A stretch of 41,399 nt of DNA from an uncultured Prochlorococcus sp. (GTDB taxonomy: Bacteria; Cyanobacteriota; Cyanobacteriia; PCC-6307; Cyanobiaceae), in assembly GCA_902525585.1 (NCBI GenBank), contig CABZHQ010000016.1, positions 1-41,399 of the forward strand, given 5' to 3'. Shown here piece by piece: positions 1 through 8,311 of the stretch. The position numbers and the translations under genes were made by a program. Positions within the stretch are counted from its first letter, which is position 1; the number at the start of each line of letters is the position of its first letter. The notes below the pieces were generated by a model. That model ran no database searches. It worked only from the letters and a program-made list of their open reading frames with translations, and was not told the origin of the DNA.

Positions 1-183
1 ATTTGCAGCCAAAGTCCATTCTGTTAAATCTGGTAACGTATTAGTTTCTTCGTCAACTGTTTTTACAGATTCAATCCAGCTCATCCAAAGTGACATTGAA
101 TCTAAATCGCTCCATGTATCCCATACATTTTCAAGAGGCGCATTAACAACTGTTATTACGTCATGTTTTAGCCAAGTACCCAT
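1..183 (-). CDS. SRPBCC-family (cyclase/dehydrase-like) protein, C-terminus cut off
   Basis: This is the N-terminal 61 codons of a leftward gene that runs off the left edge. It starts at the ATG at 183 (CAT on the + strand). The visible protein begins MGTWLKHDVITVVNAPLE and continues with a VWDTWSDLDSMSLWMSWIES stretch. A strand followed by a short helix with a W-D-L-M-W-M-I pattern is typical of the start of SRPBCC/polyketide-cyclase-like ligand-binding folds, as in RatA/CoxG-type proteins. crtQ lies directly upstream on the same strand with a 3-base gap, so the two are probably co-transcribed. The ligand is unknown. A role near carotenoid or membrane lipid metabolism is only guilt by association. 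Confidence 0.75.
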   Translation of the reverse strand, partial: MGTWLKHDVITVVNAPLENVWDTWSDLDSMSLWMSWIESVKTVDEETNTLPDLTEWTLAAN

Positions 184-186
184 GAA

Positions 187-1641
187 TTAACTTACTGCAA
201 GATTTTTTGCTAATTCGGCTTTCTTCTCTAAAATTACTGCGGCAGCTAAATGACCACTCATTGTAGCTCCCTCCATAGAGTCTATATAATCTTGTTTTGT
301 ATAACTACCAGCCATGAAGAAATTAGATATAGATGTTTTTTGATCGGGTCTGAAAGGTTCCATACCGGGAGCTTCTCTATAAAGTGATTGTGGAATTTGT
401 ACCACGTTACTCCAAAGCAATTTAAGGTTTTTTGAGGATGGGAATAGACGGCGAACCTCTTTATCTATTTCTTTTGTAATTCTTTCTGTGGATCTTCCTA
501 TCCATCTATCGCCAGGAGTTAAAACACATTGGAGAAGTGATCCCATATCTTTTTTTCTATAGTCTTCTGGACTTGCTAGTGCTAAATCAGCAAAACAACT
601 GAAAGAGGCATCAGCAGAATAAAGAAGGTTATCTAGTCCAGTTGGTTCGTTTCCAGTATTATCTTTTTGTAATTCAGTAACCCAACCGTCGTATCTTAAT
701 TGGATTGTGGCAACAGCTACAGCTCTAAGTTTTTTTAAACCTTCAAATTCTTTAAATTGATACCATTCTTTTGGAATTATTTTTTTTATTCCAGGAACAT
801 CACAGGCAGCTAGAAATTTATCTGCAAACACTGCCTTAATTCCTTCAGGAGAATATATTTTTAATTGATTTACTGAAAAAGAGGAAGATTCCTTTTCATA
901 AATGATTTCTTCTACCCTATGGTTAAGATGTATTTTTGCTCCTTTGTTTGTGATGTAGTCGACAATAGGTTGAGTTAACCACTTATGCGGAGAACCTTTT
1001 AAAAGATTAAGTTTTGAGGCTTCTGTTTTTGAAGCAAACATCATAAATATAGTTAGCATGCATCTTGCTGAAATATCTTTGCAATTAATAAAACCTAAAG
1101 CGTATGCGATGGGATCCCACATTCTTTCTAAGCTTTTTTCACTTCCACCATGGTTTAAAAACCATTCTTTAAAACTAATTTTATCTAGATCTCTAATTAC
1201 TTTCATTGCGCCTTCATAGTCTATCAATCCTCTAACTATTGGGCTTGTCCCTAAAGCTAAGGCATTTCTGAACTTATCTACCCAAGTAAGTTGTTCGGTG
1301 GTAAAAAAAGCTTTAAGTCCGTTAAATGGAGCACCTAAAGGGAATCTGAAGTCTAAAGATTTTAAATCACCACCATTATTAATAAAAAGATGAGTATGAT
1401 CTTTAGGGAGTAAATTGTCTAGAGCTCCCACTTTTTTCATTAATTTAAAAAGATTTGCATAATTGTAAAAAAATACATGTAAACCCATTTCTATGTGGTT
1501 ACCATCTTTATCTTCCCAACTTCCTACTTTTCCTCCCCAAAATGACCTGCTCTCGAAAATTTCTACTTCGTGACCTTCATCAACTAAATTGACTGCTGCT
1601 GTAAGACCAGCTAATCCAGAACCAACTATTGCAATTTTCAC
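187..1641 (-). CDS. crtQ: zeta-carotene desaturase (CrtQ/ZDS type)
   Basis: The 484-aa FAD-dependent desaturase converts 9,9'-di-cis-zeta-carotene to prolycopene through neurosporene. It opens with a Rossmann dinucleotide motif GSGLAGL (residues 7-13) and the acidic end of the second strand (IFES), followed by GGK. Near the C-terminus is the carotene-desaturase signature around [20 protein letters not shown]. It is clearly paralogous to the phytoene desaturase at 24402-25802, but is the more divergent of the two and fits CrtQ rather than bacterial CrtI. The start at 1641 puts the FAD motif at the very N-terminus, as expected. It is followed by the SRPBCC gene on the same strand. A perfect TATAAT lies just upstream on the minus strand. 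Confidence 0.93.
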   Translation of the reverse strand: MKIAIVGSGLAGLTAAVNLVDEGHEVEIFESRSFWGGKVGSWEDKDGNHIEMGLHVFFYNYANLFKLMKKVGALDNLLPKDHTHLFINNGGDLKSLDFRFPLGAPFNGLKAFFTTEQLTWVDKFRNALALGTSPIVRGLIDYEGAMKVIRDLDKISFKEWFLNHGGSEKSLERMWDPIAYALGFINCKDISARCMLTIFMMFASKTEASKLNLLKGSPHKWLTQPIVDYITNKGAKIHLNHRVEEIIYEKESSSFSVNQLKIYSPEGIKAVFADKFLAACDVPGIKKIIPKEWYQFKEFEGLKKLRAVAVATIQLRYDGWVTELQKDNTGNEPTGLDNLLYSADASFSCFADLALASPEDYRKKDMGSLLQCVLTPGDRWIGRSTERITKEIDKEVRRLFPSSKNLKLLWSNVVQIPQSLYREAPGMEPFRPDQKTSISNFFMAGSYTKQDYIDSMEGATMSGHLAAAVILEKKAELAKNLAVS

Positions 1642-1652
1642 TTTTTCTTAGA

Positions 1653-1658
1653 ATTATA
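1653..1658 (-). promoter_or_regulatory. candidate -10 box for crtQ
   Basis: The minus strand reads TATAAT only 11 bases before the crtQ start codon. No convincing -35 was seen at the expected distance. If used, transcription would begin about 5 bases before the ATG, giving an almost leaderless mRNA. Marine picocyanobacterial promoters often lack clear -35 boxes, so the -10 match is the only support. Confidence 0.35.
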
Positions 1659-1740
1659 ACAAATCAAGTTTGGATAATGTTTGTTCTATGCATCCTGTCG
1701 ATTAACTTTTTATATTATAGATAGTAGAAATCCTTTGTTT

Positions 1741-2133
1741 ATGGAAAATGTAGAAGTTAAACAGGAAATTAAAAATTCTGATGATGGCAAAGGTATCTTA
1801 ATTACGAATGATGCTCTAGAACAAATTTCAAATTTATTGAAGGGCCAAAGTGATAAAAAAGCACTAAGGGTAGGAGTAAGATCAGGCGGTTGTAGTGGGA
1901 TGAGTTATACGATGGATTTTATAGGAACTGATGAAATTAATCCCGATGATAAAGTTTATGATTATTCATTAAAAGCTGCTCAAAGCTTTCAAGTGGTTTG
2001 TGATCCTAAAAGTCTTTTATATATTTATGGAATGCAGTTAGATTTTAGTAAAGAATTAATTGGAGGAGGCTTTAATTTTGTAAATCCCAATGCCTCTCAA
2101 ACTTGTGGTTGTGGAAGTTCCTTTGCAGTTTAA
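1741..2133 (+). CDS. IscA/SufA/HesB-family iron-sulfur assembly protein
   Basis: This 130-aa A-type Fe-S carrier probably receives and hands on iron-sulfur clusters, in a cell rich in photosystem I, ferredoxin and NDH-1 clusters. The three invariant cysteines are present: Cys51 in the SGGCSGMSY motif, and Cys122 and Cys124 in the C-terminal CGCGSS motif. The frame is open upstream to a TTG at 1681, but that 20-residue extension has no family counterpart. The ATG at 1741 places the fold normally, so it is preferred. The gene diverges from crtQ and is followed after 6 bases by a TPR gene. Which A-type subclass it belongs to (SufA, IscA or ErpA) cannot be settled by eye. Confidence 0.9.
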   Translation: MENVEVKQEIKNSDDGKGILITNDALEQISNLLKGQSDKKALRVGVRSGGCSGMSYTMDFIGTDEINPDDKVYDYSLKAAQSFQVVCDPKSLLYIYGMQLDFSKELIGGGFNFVNPNASQTCGCGSSFAV

Positions 2134-2139
2134 TAAATA

Positions 2140-2568
2140 ATGAATAACGAAATCAATCCTATCGAAGAGGATTTTAATGCAGCTTTATCAAGATATAAAG
2201 CAGGGCAAGATTTAATTCCAATCGTTCAAGATTTTCAAAAAATTATACAGCAAATTCCAAATCATTTTGCTGCTTGGACTTGTTTATCATGGCTTCAATT
2301 ACTCTTGAAAAATAATGAAGAAGCTTTATCAGCTGCCAGACAAGCTGTTCGATTAAATCAGCAAGATCCACAAGCAAGAATGAATTTGTCTTTAGCTCTT
2401 TTGGCTACCAATAATAAAGGTGTTAGGGATCATATTGAGTTAATAAAAAAAATGTCTATGATGATGCCAGATGTGAAAAGTGAGTTGAAAGAATCTGTTG
2501 AAGACGGATTAAGTAGATATCCAGATTGGCCTGAGTTAACCAAAGTAAAAAAATGGTTGGAATTTTAA
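2140..2568 (+). CDS. TPR-repeat protein
   Basis: This is a 142-aa, mostly helical protein. A clear tetratricopeptide pair spans about residues 40-95, with the W-x-x-L-(x)4-L / A-(x)3-A-(x)2-A-(x)4-P pattern visible in WTCLSWLQLLLKNNEEA followed by ARQAVRLNQQDPQARMN. No signal peptide or membrane segment is evident. It sits between the IscA-like gene and the LpxB-related gene with gaps of 6 bases and 1 base, so it is probably in the same transcript. TPRs mediate protein-protein contacts; the partner is unknown. Confidence 0.8.
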   Translation: MNNEINPIEEDFNAALSRYKAGQDLIPIVQDFQKIIQQIPNHFAAWTCLSWLQLLLKNNEEALSAARQAVRLNQQDPQARMNLSLALLATNNKGVRDHIELIKKMSMMMPDVKSELKESVEDGLSRYPDWPELTKVKKWLEF

Positions 2569-2569
2569 A

Positions 2570-3772
2570 TTGTTTAAGATTTTAATATTAAGTAATGGGC
2601 ATGGAGAAGACCTATCTGGCAGTCTAATAGCTAAACAATTAGTAAAAAGTGGTTATTTTGTTCATGCTTTGCCAATTGTTGGTATGGGAAACCATTACGA
2701 AAAAGAACAAATTAAGATTATCGGTAAAACTAAAGAATTTAGAACTGGAGGAATTGGCTATAATTCTTTCAAGGGAAGACTTACTGAGATATTAGGAGGA
2801 GAAATGTTTTATGTTTTAAAAAAATTATATTTAACTTTTAAAATAAAAAAAAAATATGATTATTTTTTTGTAGTTGGAGATATTGTGCCAGTTTTTTTTG
2901 CATGGGTTTGTAAGAAAGATTTTTTTACATATTTAGTTGCTTATTCCAGCCATTATGAAGGGAAGTTGAAATTACCATGGCCTTCTAAATTTTTCTTGCT
3001 CTCACAAAAAGCAAAAAAAATATATACAAGAGATTCCCTTACAGCTAATGATTTAACATTGCAATTAAAAAAGAAAGTGTCTTTTTTAGGCAATCCATTT
3101 ATGGATAAGTTTTTTCCTAGAAACAAAGAATTAAATAAAGCTGAATTTAGTATTGGATTATTTCCAGGAAGTAGATCCCCTGAGATTTTAGATAATTTTG
3201 TTTTTATTTTAGAGGTATTAGAGGCATTGTCAGATTACAGATATTTTCAAAAAATTCAGTTTAATTTTGCAATAGTTCATGCTCTATCTTCATCAAAAAT
3301 AAAGGAGATATTTCAAAAAAGAGGATGGTTAAAAATAGAAAATATAAAAGATAATAATCTCTTGAAATTCCAATATAAATTTTTAGAAGCAAATATATAT
3401 TGGAATAATTTTGACAAAATATTACTGAAAAGTAGATGCTGTATCAGCATGGCAGGAACAGCAGCAGAGCAAGCAATTGGATTAGGAAAACCGGTTATTC
3501 AGATTGAAGGTAAAGGTCCACAATTTACAAAAACTTTTGCAGATGCGCAAAGACGTTTGCTTGGAAAATATGTTTTTTGTGCCACTAATTATAAAGATAA
3601 GAATGATCAAATCAATCAGACAATAAAATTGATCATAGAAACAATATACCTTATACAGCTGAATAAGAAGTTTATGATCTCATGTAATGAAAATGCTAAA
3701 AAAAGACTGGGTGAAAACAAAGCTTGTCTTAAAATTGTTGATGATATGAATATTGTTATAAAAAATGACTAA
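2570..3772 (+). CDS. lipid-A-disaccharide synthase-related protein (LpxB-like, GT-B fold)
   Basis: The 400-aa protein resembles the cyanobacterial LpxB-related family (TIGR03492-like). It starts with a nucleotide-sugar-transferase-like strand-loop ILILSNGHGED, has FPGSRSPE near residue 200 (the counterpart of the PGSR motif of LpxB), and a late segment CISMAGTAAEQAIGLGKPVIQIEGKGPQ matching the sugar-nucleotide-binding C-terminal Rossmann domain. Translation appears to begin at TTG 2570, one base after the preceding stop, because no in-frame ATG precedes the conserved N-terminus. The last 8 bases overlap the next gene. The substrate is uncertain: marine picocyanobacteria have atypical lipopolysaccharide, so true LpxB activity should not be assumed. 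Confidence 0.8.
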   Translation: MFKILILSNGHGEDLSGSLIAKQLVKSGYFVHALPIVGMGNHYEKEQIKIIGKTKEFRTGGIGYNSFKGRLTEILGGEMFYVLKKLYLTFKIKKKYDYFFVVGDIVPVFFAWVCKKDFFTYLVAYSSHYEGKLKLPWPSKFFLLSQKAKKIYTRDSLTANDLTLQLKKKVSFLGNPFMDKFFPRNKELNKAEFSIGLFPGSRSPEILDNFVFILEVLEALSDYRYFQKIQFNFAIVHALSSSKIKEIFQKRGWLKIENIKDNNLLKFQYKFLEANIYWNNFDKILLKSRCCISMAGTAAEQAIGLGKPVIQIEGKGPQFTKTFADAQRRLLGKYVFCATNYKDKNDQINQTIKLIIETIYLIQLNKKFMISCNENAKKRLGENKACLKIVDDMNIVIKND

Positions 3773-4034
3773 GGAGAATAATCAAAATAAGTTAAAACAA
3801 ATTATCGATAATTTGTTATTAATAAATTTATTTACAGTCATTTTTTTTGCAATATTTTTTATTTTTGCAATCATCATGCAATTTAATGGCATTTTTATTT
3901 TTATAAATTTTATTCAGATAGTATGGAATCCTTTTTTAGTTCCATTGATAACAATTCTTATTATTGGTGCTTTAGTAAACGGTATTAATTCTTGGTGGAG
4001 GCGTAAATTGCTTTCTCAAGAAGAGGATATTTAA
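3765..4034 (+). CDS. small two-helix membrane protein, unknown function
   Basis: This 89-aa protein has two long hydrophobic segments (about residues 18-45 and 47-70), a polar lysine-rich N-terminus and a basic end (WWRRKLL). Its start overlaps the end of the LpxB-related gene by 8 bases, which argues for translational coupling and that it is a real gene. The 3' end overlaps the convergent epimerase gene by 50 bases. I do not recognise the family. A role in envelope or lipid handling is only suggested by the neighbour. Confidence 0.65.
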   Translation: MTKENNQNKLKQIIDNLLLINLFTVIFFAIFFIFAIIMQFNGIFIFINFIQIVWNPFLVPLITILIIGALVNGINSWWRRKLLSQEEDI

Positions 4035-4911
4035 AAGTATAATTTTTGAGTTTACTGCTTATTACTTTTTGTCCTTCCAATACAACTTTTGCTCCATCTC
4101 CTAACAATATTTTTAAAACCGCTCCAGGCACTGGAAGTAAATTAGGTCTATTCAGACATTTTCCTAAAGTCTGAGAAAATTCTCTCATTAATACTGGATT
4201 TGGTGCAACAGCATTAAATACTCCCGAATACTTTTTATCAACTAATGCTTGAGTAATTAATGCACATAAATCAGTTCTATGAATCCAACTCATCCATTGC
4301 TTACCATCTCCAATTGGCCCACCTAATCCAACTTTAAATATAGGGAGCATTTTCCCTAATGCTCCTCCATCTGCCTCTAGAACTATTCCAATTCTAAAAA
4401 TAACTAACCTTGAGAAAAATGGTTTTTCAGCAGCGACCACTTCCCATTTTTTGCAAAGATTAGCTAAAAAGTCTTTTCCTCCAATACTATTTTCAGTGAA
4501 TTCACCAGACAAACTTGTGCCGTAATAACCTATTGCTGATCCATTTATAATGACTTTTGGGTTTATTTTTAAATTTTTAAGAGTCTTCATCATAAATTTT
4601 GTGGTGTTAATGCGACTATTTTCAATCTCCTGTTTTTGTTCAGAAGTCCATTTTTTTTCTGCTATGGGTTCTCCCATCAGGTTAATAATTCCATCGGTCT
4701 CTCTGAAAATATTTAGAAGATTTTCGTTATTCCAGTTTTTTTCTTTTGATAAATCTATTTGAAAAAACTTAAACTTATTGAAATCTAAATCAATCTTTAA
4801 TTTACTAATGGGTTTTCTACTTACAATGTATATTTCGTGCTTTTCATTGAGTAGTGTTGGAACTAATTCTTTCCCAACAAATCCAGTGCAGCCAAGTAGT
4901 AAAAGACGCAT
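3985..4911 (-). CDS. SDR-family NAD(P)-dependent epimerase, TIGR01777/YfcH type
   Basis: This 308-aa protein starts MRLLLLGCTGFVGKEL with the extended-SDR glycine motif GxxGxxG at residues 7-13. It continues with LMGEPIAEKKW, VIINGSAIGYYG (the family's catalytic-loop region) and a C-terminal DUF1731-like part ending in the FKYPLLEKAI pattern typical of TIGR01777 proteins. The open frame extends upstream to 5079, but the extra 56 residues are low-complexity and precede the Rossmann strand, so ATG 4911 is taken. The substrate is unknown. Its last 50 bases are antisense to the end of the small membrane-protein gene. Family members occur as sugar-nucleotide epimerase-like or cell-division-inhibitor-like proteins. 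Confidence 0.85.
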   Translation of the reverse strand: MRLLLLGCTGFVGKELVPTLLNEKHEIYIVSRKPISKLKIDLDFNKFKFFQIDLSKEKNWNNENLLNIFRETDGIINLMGEPIAEKKWTSEQKQEIENSRINTTKFMMKTLKNLKINPKVIINGSAIGYYGTSLSGEFTENSIGGKDFLANLCKKWEVVAAEKPFFSRLVIFRIGIVLEADGGALGKMLPIFKVGLGGPIGDGKQWMSWIHRTDLCALITQALVDKKYSGVFNAVAPNPVLMREFSQTLGKCLNRPNLLPVPGAVLKILLGDGAKVVLEGQKVISSKLKNYTFKYPLLEKAIYASTKN

Positions 4912-5012
4912 ATCATATTGATGTTTATCATTTAAGGCTATTAAATTTTTTAGACGTTTGTAATTAATATTCCGGTATAAATTTTTTTCAATATTTTTCA
5001 AACAAGTTTTTG

Positions 5013-5018
5013 TATAAT
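5013..5018 (+). promoter_or_regulatory. candidate -10 box for ndhO
   Basis: A perfect TATAAT lies 29 bases before the ndhO ATG, in AT-rich DNA. No good -35 hexamer lies 16-18 bases upstream. The expected start of transcription is near 5025, which gives a leader of about 23 bases. Confidence 0.4.
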
Positions 5019-5047
5019 ATATTTCAAATAACTTTCTTGAATTTATT

Positions 5048-5284
5048 ATGACAGATTCTATTTCAAAGAAACCTCTCAAGAAAGGTAGCTTAGTTTTTGT
5101 CGATAGAGAAAATTATATAAAAAGTATCGAGGCTTTAGCTAGTGATAACGATTTACCTAATTATGTGTTTGAAGGTCCAGGAGAGATTCTCTCAGTCAAA
5201 GACGAATATGCTCAGATTCGATGGCGCAGACCCGTTCCAGACGTTTGGTTGAAATTAGAACAACTTAAAGAATATTCGCAATAA
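5048..5284 (+). CDS. ndhO: NAD(P)H-quinone oxidoreductase subunit O (NdhO)
   Basis: The 78-aa protein is a cyanobacterial/plastid-specific small peripheral subunit of NDH-1, the ferredoxin-plastoquinone oxidoreductase of cyclic electron flow and respiration. Visible family features are the KKGSLVFVDRENY start, ASDNDLPNYVFEGPGEI in the middle, and the end PVPDVWLKLEQL. The length is normal. It is encoded alone, divergent from the epimerase and convergent with the J-domain gene. Other NDH-1 genes are spread over this window (ndhM, ndhF, ndhD, ndhAIGE). Confidence 0.93.
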   Translation: MTDSISKKPLKKGSLVFVDRENYIKSIEALASDNDLPNYVFEGPGEILSVKDEYAQIRWRRPVPDVWLKLEQLKEYSQ

Positions 5285-5315
5285 AGTTTTATATCTAAAA
5301 GTTTTTATTTTTTTT
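5280..5315 (+). terminator. candidate AT-only hairpin terminator after ndhO
   Basis: AATAAA (5280-5285) and TTTTA (5287-5291) can pair across a TATC loop with TAAAA (5296-5300) and TTTATT (5304-5309), with a small bulge. The structure is followed by a T run to 5315. It overlaps the ndhO stop codon and the 3' end of the convergent J-domain gene. The stem has only A-U pairs, so it would be weak. Confidence 0.3.
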
Positions 5316-5972
5316 CTCTGTAGACATCTTTGATTGGATTCTTTTTGCTTCTTTGATCATTTCCTTACCATCAAATAAGTAATTATCTACATATCCTTGT
5401 GTATATCTATCAAATTCTGATAGTGCATCTTTAACTTGTGAAAAACAATGATAAAGATCGAGGCCTAAAGCTGAAATAGACTTTGGAACTATTTTTTTGT
5501 TATAAATTTTTTCAACTTTTTCTATTTTATTTTGTGAAAGATTTATGTAACTGCAAAAATTTTCCATTAGTTGGTCATCATATGGATCCGCAGATAGTTC
5601 TTTTATTTCGTTGTTCAAAGGTTTAATTATTTGACTAATTAATCTATTGATTGGAGTGTAAATTTCTTTAATCCATGTTTCAACTTCTTTGTCTTTAATT
5701 GACGAATTATATTTTTTTGAATTAAATTTCTCTTCCCAATTTTCATTTAATGAATCAAATGATGAACTGGAAGAGAAAAAACTGCTATCGTATTGTTTCT
5801 TTTTAATAGGGTCATTTAGAGTTTCCCAGGCATTTTGTATTGCAAGAAATCGTTCTTTGGTGCCGCCTGCATCAGGATGATGTTTCTTAACTAAAGAGCG
5901 ATATGAAGATTTAATTTCACTTTTGGTTGCTTCTTTTTTGAGACCTAATTCTTCATATAAATTTTTTTCCAT
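5295..5972 (-). CDS. J-domain protein (DnaJ-like, type III)
   Basis: This 225-aa protein has an N-terminal J domain (about residues 4-65) with the HPD motif at 32-34, needed to stimulate Hsp70 ATPase. There is no Gly/Phe-rich linker and no CxxCxGxG zinc repeats, so it is not canonical DnaJ. The remaining 150 residues are charged and helical with possible coiled coil. It probably directs a DnaK to a particular client. It lies 16 bases downstream of cysK on the same strand and is probably in one transcript with it. Its client is unknown. Confidence 0.88.
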   Translation of the reverse strand: MEKNLYEELGLKKEATKSEIKSSYRSLVKKHHPDAGGTKERFLAIQNAWETLNDPIKKKQYDSSFFSSSSSFDSLNENWEEKFNSKKYNSSIKDKEVETWIKEIYTPINRLISQIIKPLNNEIKELSADPYDDQLMENFCSYINLSQNKIEKVEKIYNKKIVPKSISALGLDLYHCFSQVKDALSEFDRYTQGYVDNYLFDGKEMIKEAKRIQSKMSTEKKNKNF

Positions 5973-5988
5973 TTTTATAAATTATTCA

Positions 5989-6957
5989 TTAAAGATAACC
6001 ATCTTTTCTGGCTTGAATTGAGGTATTAGATTCAAACATTGCTGTTGACAAATATCTTTCTCCAAAACTTGGAAGAATAACTATCAATCTTTTATTTATT
6101 AGTTCTTTTCTTTTGCCGATTTTTACAGTTGCTGCTAAAGCTGCACCACTGCTGATGCCAGATAAAAGGCCTTCTAATCGAGCTAATAAACGCCCATAAT
6201 AAAATGCTTCATCGTCATCTATTTTTATAATTTCATCAATTAATTTAGTATTAAGTACTTTCGGTATGAAACCCGCTCCAATTCCTTGAATCGAATGAGA
6301 TCCTGCTTTTTCTCCGGAAATTACAGCACTTTTTTTGGGCTCTACAGCATAAATTTTGCAATTTGGATTAACTTTTTTCAAAAAACTTGCACAACCAGTA
6401 ATTGTTCCTCCTGTGCCTACTCCTGTAACTAGTCCATCTAAATTATTATTGGATTGTGACCATATTTCTTGGGCCGTTGTTCGTTCATGAATATCTGGAT
6501 TAGCAAAGTTTTCAAACTGATTAAATTGATAGCTATTCGTAATTGTTGAAGACAACTCATTAGCTAAATCTAAAGCACCTTTCATTCCGTCTTTCCCCGG
6601 TGTTAGCTGTAATTCAGCTCCATATGCTCTCAACATTGCCCTTCTCTCAATACTCATCGTATCCGGCATAGTTAATATCAATTTATAGCCTTTTGCTGCA
6701 GCAACCATAGCTAATGCGATGCCAGTATTCCCACTAGTTGCTTCAATTAACGTTGTTTGATCTGGTGTTATCGATCCTTCTTCTTCAGCTTTACATAACA
6801 TTGAATAAGCGATCCGGTCCTTAACGGATGCAGATGGATTGAAACTTTCTAGTTTGGCTATTATTTCTGGATAACAATCAAAATACCTTCTGATTCGATT
6901 TAATTTAACTAACGGGGTATTACCAACTAGAGAAGTTATATCATTTGCTATTTCCAT
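5989..6957 (-). CDS. cysK: cysteine synthase A (O-acetylserine sulfhydrylase)
   Basis: This 322-aa PLP enzyme makes cysteine from O-acetylserine and sulfide. The PLP lysine is Lys46 in NPSASVKDR. The substrate loop is EATSGNTGIAL, the phosphate-binding loop GTGGT is present, and the GISSGAA motif lies near the C-terminus. Length and motif order match CysK rather than cystathionine beta-synthase or CysM. The start ATG at 6957 precedes the conserved LVGNTPLVKLN segment by a normal distance. It diverges from the UPF0367-type gene across a 151-base spacer. Confidence 0.95.
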   Translation of the reverse strand: MEIANDITSLVGNTPLVKLNRIRRYFDCYPEIIAKLESFNPSASVKDRIAYSMLCKAEEEGSITPDQTTLIEATSGNTGIALAMVAAAKGYKLILTMPDTMSIERRAMLRAYGAELQLTPGKDGMKGALDLANELSSTITNSYQFNQFENFANPDIHERTTAQEIWSQSNNNLDGLVTGVGTGGTITGCASFLKKVNPNCKIYAVEPKKSAVISGEKAGSHSIQGIGAGFIPKVLNTKLIDEIIKIDDDEAFYYGRLLARLEGLLSGISSGAALAATVKIGKRKELINKRLIVILPSFGERYLSTAMFESNTSIQARKDGYL

Positions 6958-7108
6958 GAAATGATTTTTAAAAATGCAAAATAAAATCTCCTATACCTAT
7001 AGTAATTGTATTTAAAGATCTTTTATAATGTTTTCTCAAAAGAATTTAATTTAAATAACTTTCTGCGTAAAATATTTATTATTATAAGGGGTAGTTTTTA
7101 CAATAATT

Positions 7109-7381
7109 ATGTATTCGCTGGAACTAAGTCTGAGATATTCACCTTTCCCACTCTCAATTCAGAAGAAAGAATTTGATGATGTTAAACGAATTTATGATGA
7201 AATAAAAAGTTCCATGAATGAAACTTTAGAATCCTCAAACTTGATTGAATTAAGGTGTGACAAATTGCAAGATAAATTAATTGCTGTAAGAGCTCAAGAA
7301 ATCATTTCTGTTCAAATATATGAAAAATCCTCAGTAGCAGGAGGAGCTAAAAGACCGGGATTTTCACTCAATATAGATTGA
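7109..7381 (+). CDS. conserved cyanobacterial UPF0367-type protein
   Basis: This 90-aa soluble protein starts MYSLELSLRYSPFPLSIQ and ends with SVAGGAKRPGFSLNID. I recall this as the UPF0367 family, conserved throughout cyanobacteria and without a known function. A purine-rich stretch (AAGGGG near 7086) lies upstream. The stop codon overlaps the TTG start candidate of the ABC ATPase gene, suggesting an operon and perhaps translational coupling. No catalytic motif is evident. Confidence 0.85.
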   Translation: MYSLELSLRYSPFPLSIQKKEFDDVKRIYDEIKSSMNETLESSNLIELRCDKLQDKLIAVRAQEIISVQIYEKSSVAGGAKRPGFSLNID

Positions 7382-8064
7382 TAGAATTTATGCGAGATTC
7401 TATTGCAAATGAAATACCTTATATTAAATTCAAAGATGTTTCTTTTGCATATCCTGAAAAAAAAGAAAATTTAATTTTTAAATGTAACTTCTCAATAAAA
7501 AAACCTGGATTTTGGATGGTCGTAGGTAAAAACGGGAGCGGAAAAAGTACTTTTTTAAAATTAATTAATGGAATAATTTATCCCAAAAGTGGCGTCATTG
7601 AATCTAAAGCAAATATTGGCATGGTGTTTCAAAACCCTGATCATCAAATATTGATGCCAAACTGCAGGAGTGAACTTCTGATAAATATTAATCAAAATAT
7701 AAGTCAAAATAAAATTAATAAAAAAATTGAATATGTGCTTGATCAGGTAGGGATGACTGGTTTTGAAAAAAGACCAGTTCATACTTTGAGCGGTGGACAA
7801 AAACAACGCTTAACCATTGCATGTGCTCTTATTAGTAATAGAAATTTTATTCTTTTAGATGAGCCTACAGCGTTACTTGATCAAACCAGCCAATTAAAAG
7901 TTTTACAAACAATTAAAAATCTTACAAGTGATCATAAAAAACCTCTATCAGCTTTATGGATTACTCATCGTTATGAGGAATTAACTTATGCTGATGCAGT
8001 AGCAGAGTTGAAAAATGGGTTTTTATCCAGCTGGCAAGAACCATCAAAATTTCAATATAATTAA
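7378..8064 (+). CDS. ABC transporter ATP-binding protein (EcfA/CbiO-like, no permease nearby)
   Basis: This single ABC ATPase domain has Walker A GKNGSGKST (residues 50-58 from the TTG start), the Q-loop NPDHQ, signature LSGGQKQR, Walker B FILLDEP and the switch histidine in WITHR. Its spacing resembles cobalt/ECF or general import ATPases. Two starts are possible: TTG 7378, overlapping the upstream stop, or ATG 7390, giving 224 aa. Both keep the domain complete. No membrane partner is encoded beside it, so the transported substrate cannot be inferred. It is the last protein gene before tRNA-Asn. Confidence 0.85.
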   Translation: MIEFMRDSIANEIPYIKFKDVSFAYPEKKENLIFKCNFSIKKPGFWMVVGKNGSGKSTFLKLINGIIYPKSGVIESKANIGMVFQNPDHQILMPNCRSELLININQNISQNKINKKIEYVLDQVGMTGFEKRPVHTLSGGQKQRLTIACALISNRNFILLDEPTALLDQTSQLKVLQTIKNLTSDHKKPLSALWITHRYEELTYADAVAELKNGFLSSWQEPSKFQYN

Positions 8065-8113
8065 CTCTTGCACTTGCCATAAGTTACTTTAAAGAGCTAA
8101 ATTCATTCTATAT

Positions 8114-8185
<72 letters not shown>

Positions 8186-8210
8186 TTTATAAATTTAAAA
8201 AAGTTATTTC

Positions 8211-8238
8211 AAGTCACCCTTATAAAGGTGACTTTTTT
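8211..8238 (+). terminator. intrinsic terminator after tRNA-Asn
   Basis: A perfect 8-bp stem AAGTCACC/GGTGACTT (8211-8218 and 8227-8234) with an 8-nt loop runs into a six-T tract (8233-8238). It is the clearest rho-independent terminator in the window. Confidence 0.85.
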
Positions 8239-8311
8239 ATTTCTTTGAATTCTTTTTTGTCAAATAGTGGTTAGCCTAAAATATAATCAAGAGATTTGAT
8301 ATCTTATTAAT

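Noticed and set aside
1681..1740. TTG-initiated 20-residue extension of the IscA-like protein
   Set aside because: Not matched in the family and overlaps the probable promoter region; ATG 1741 fits.
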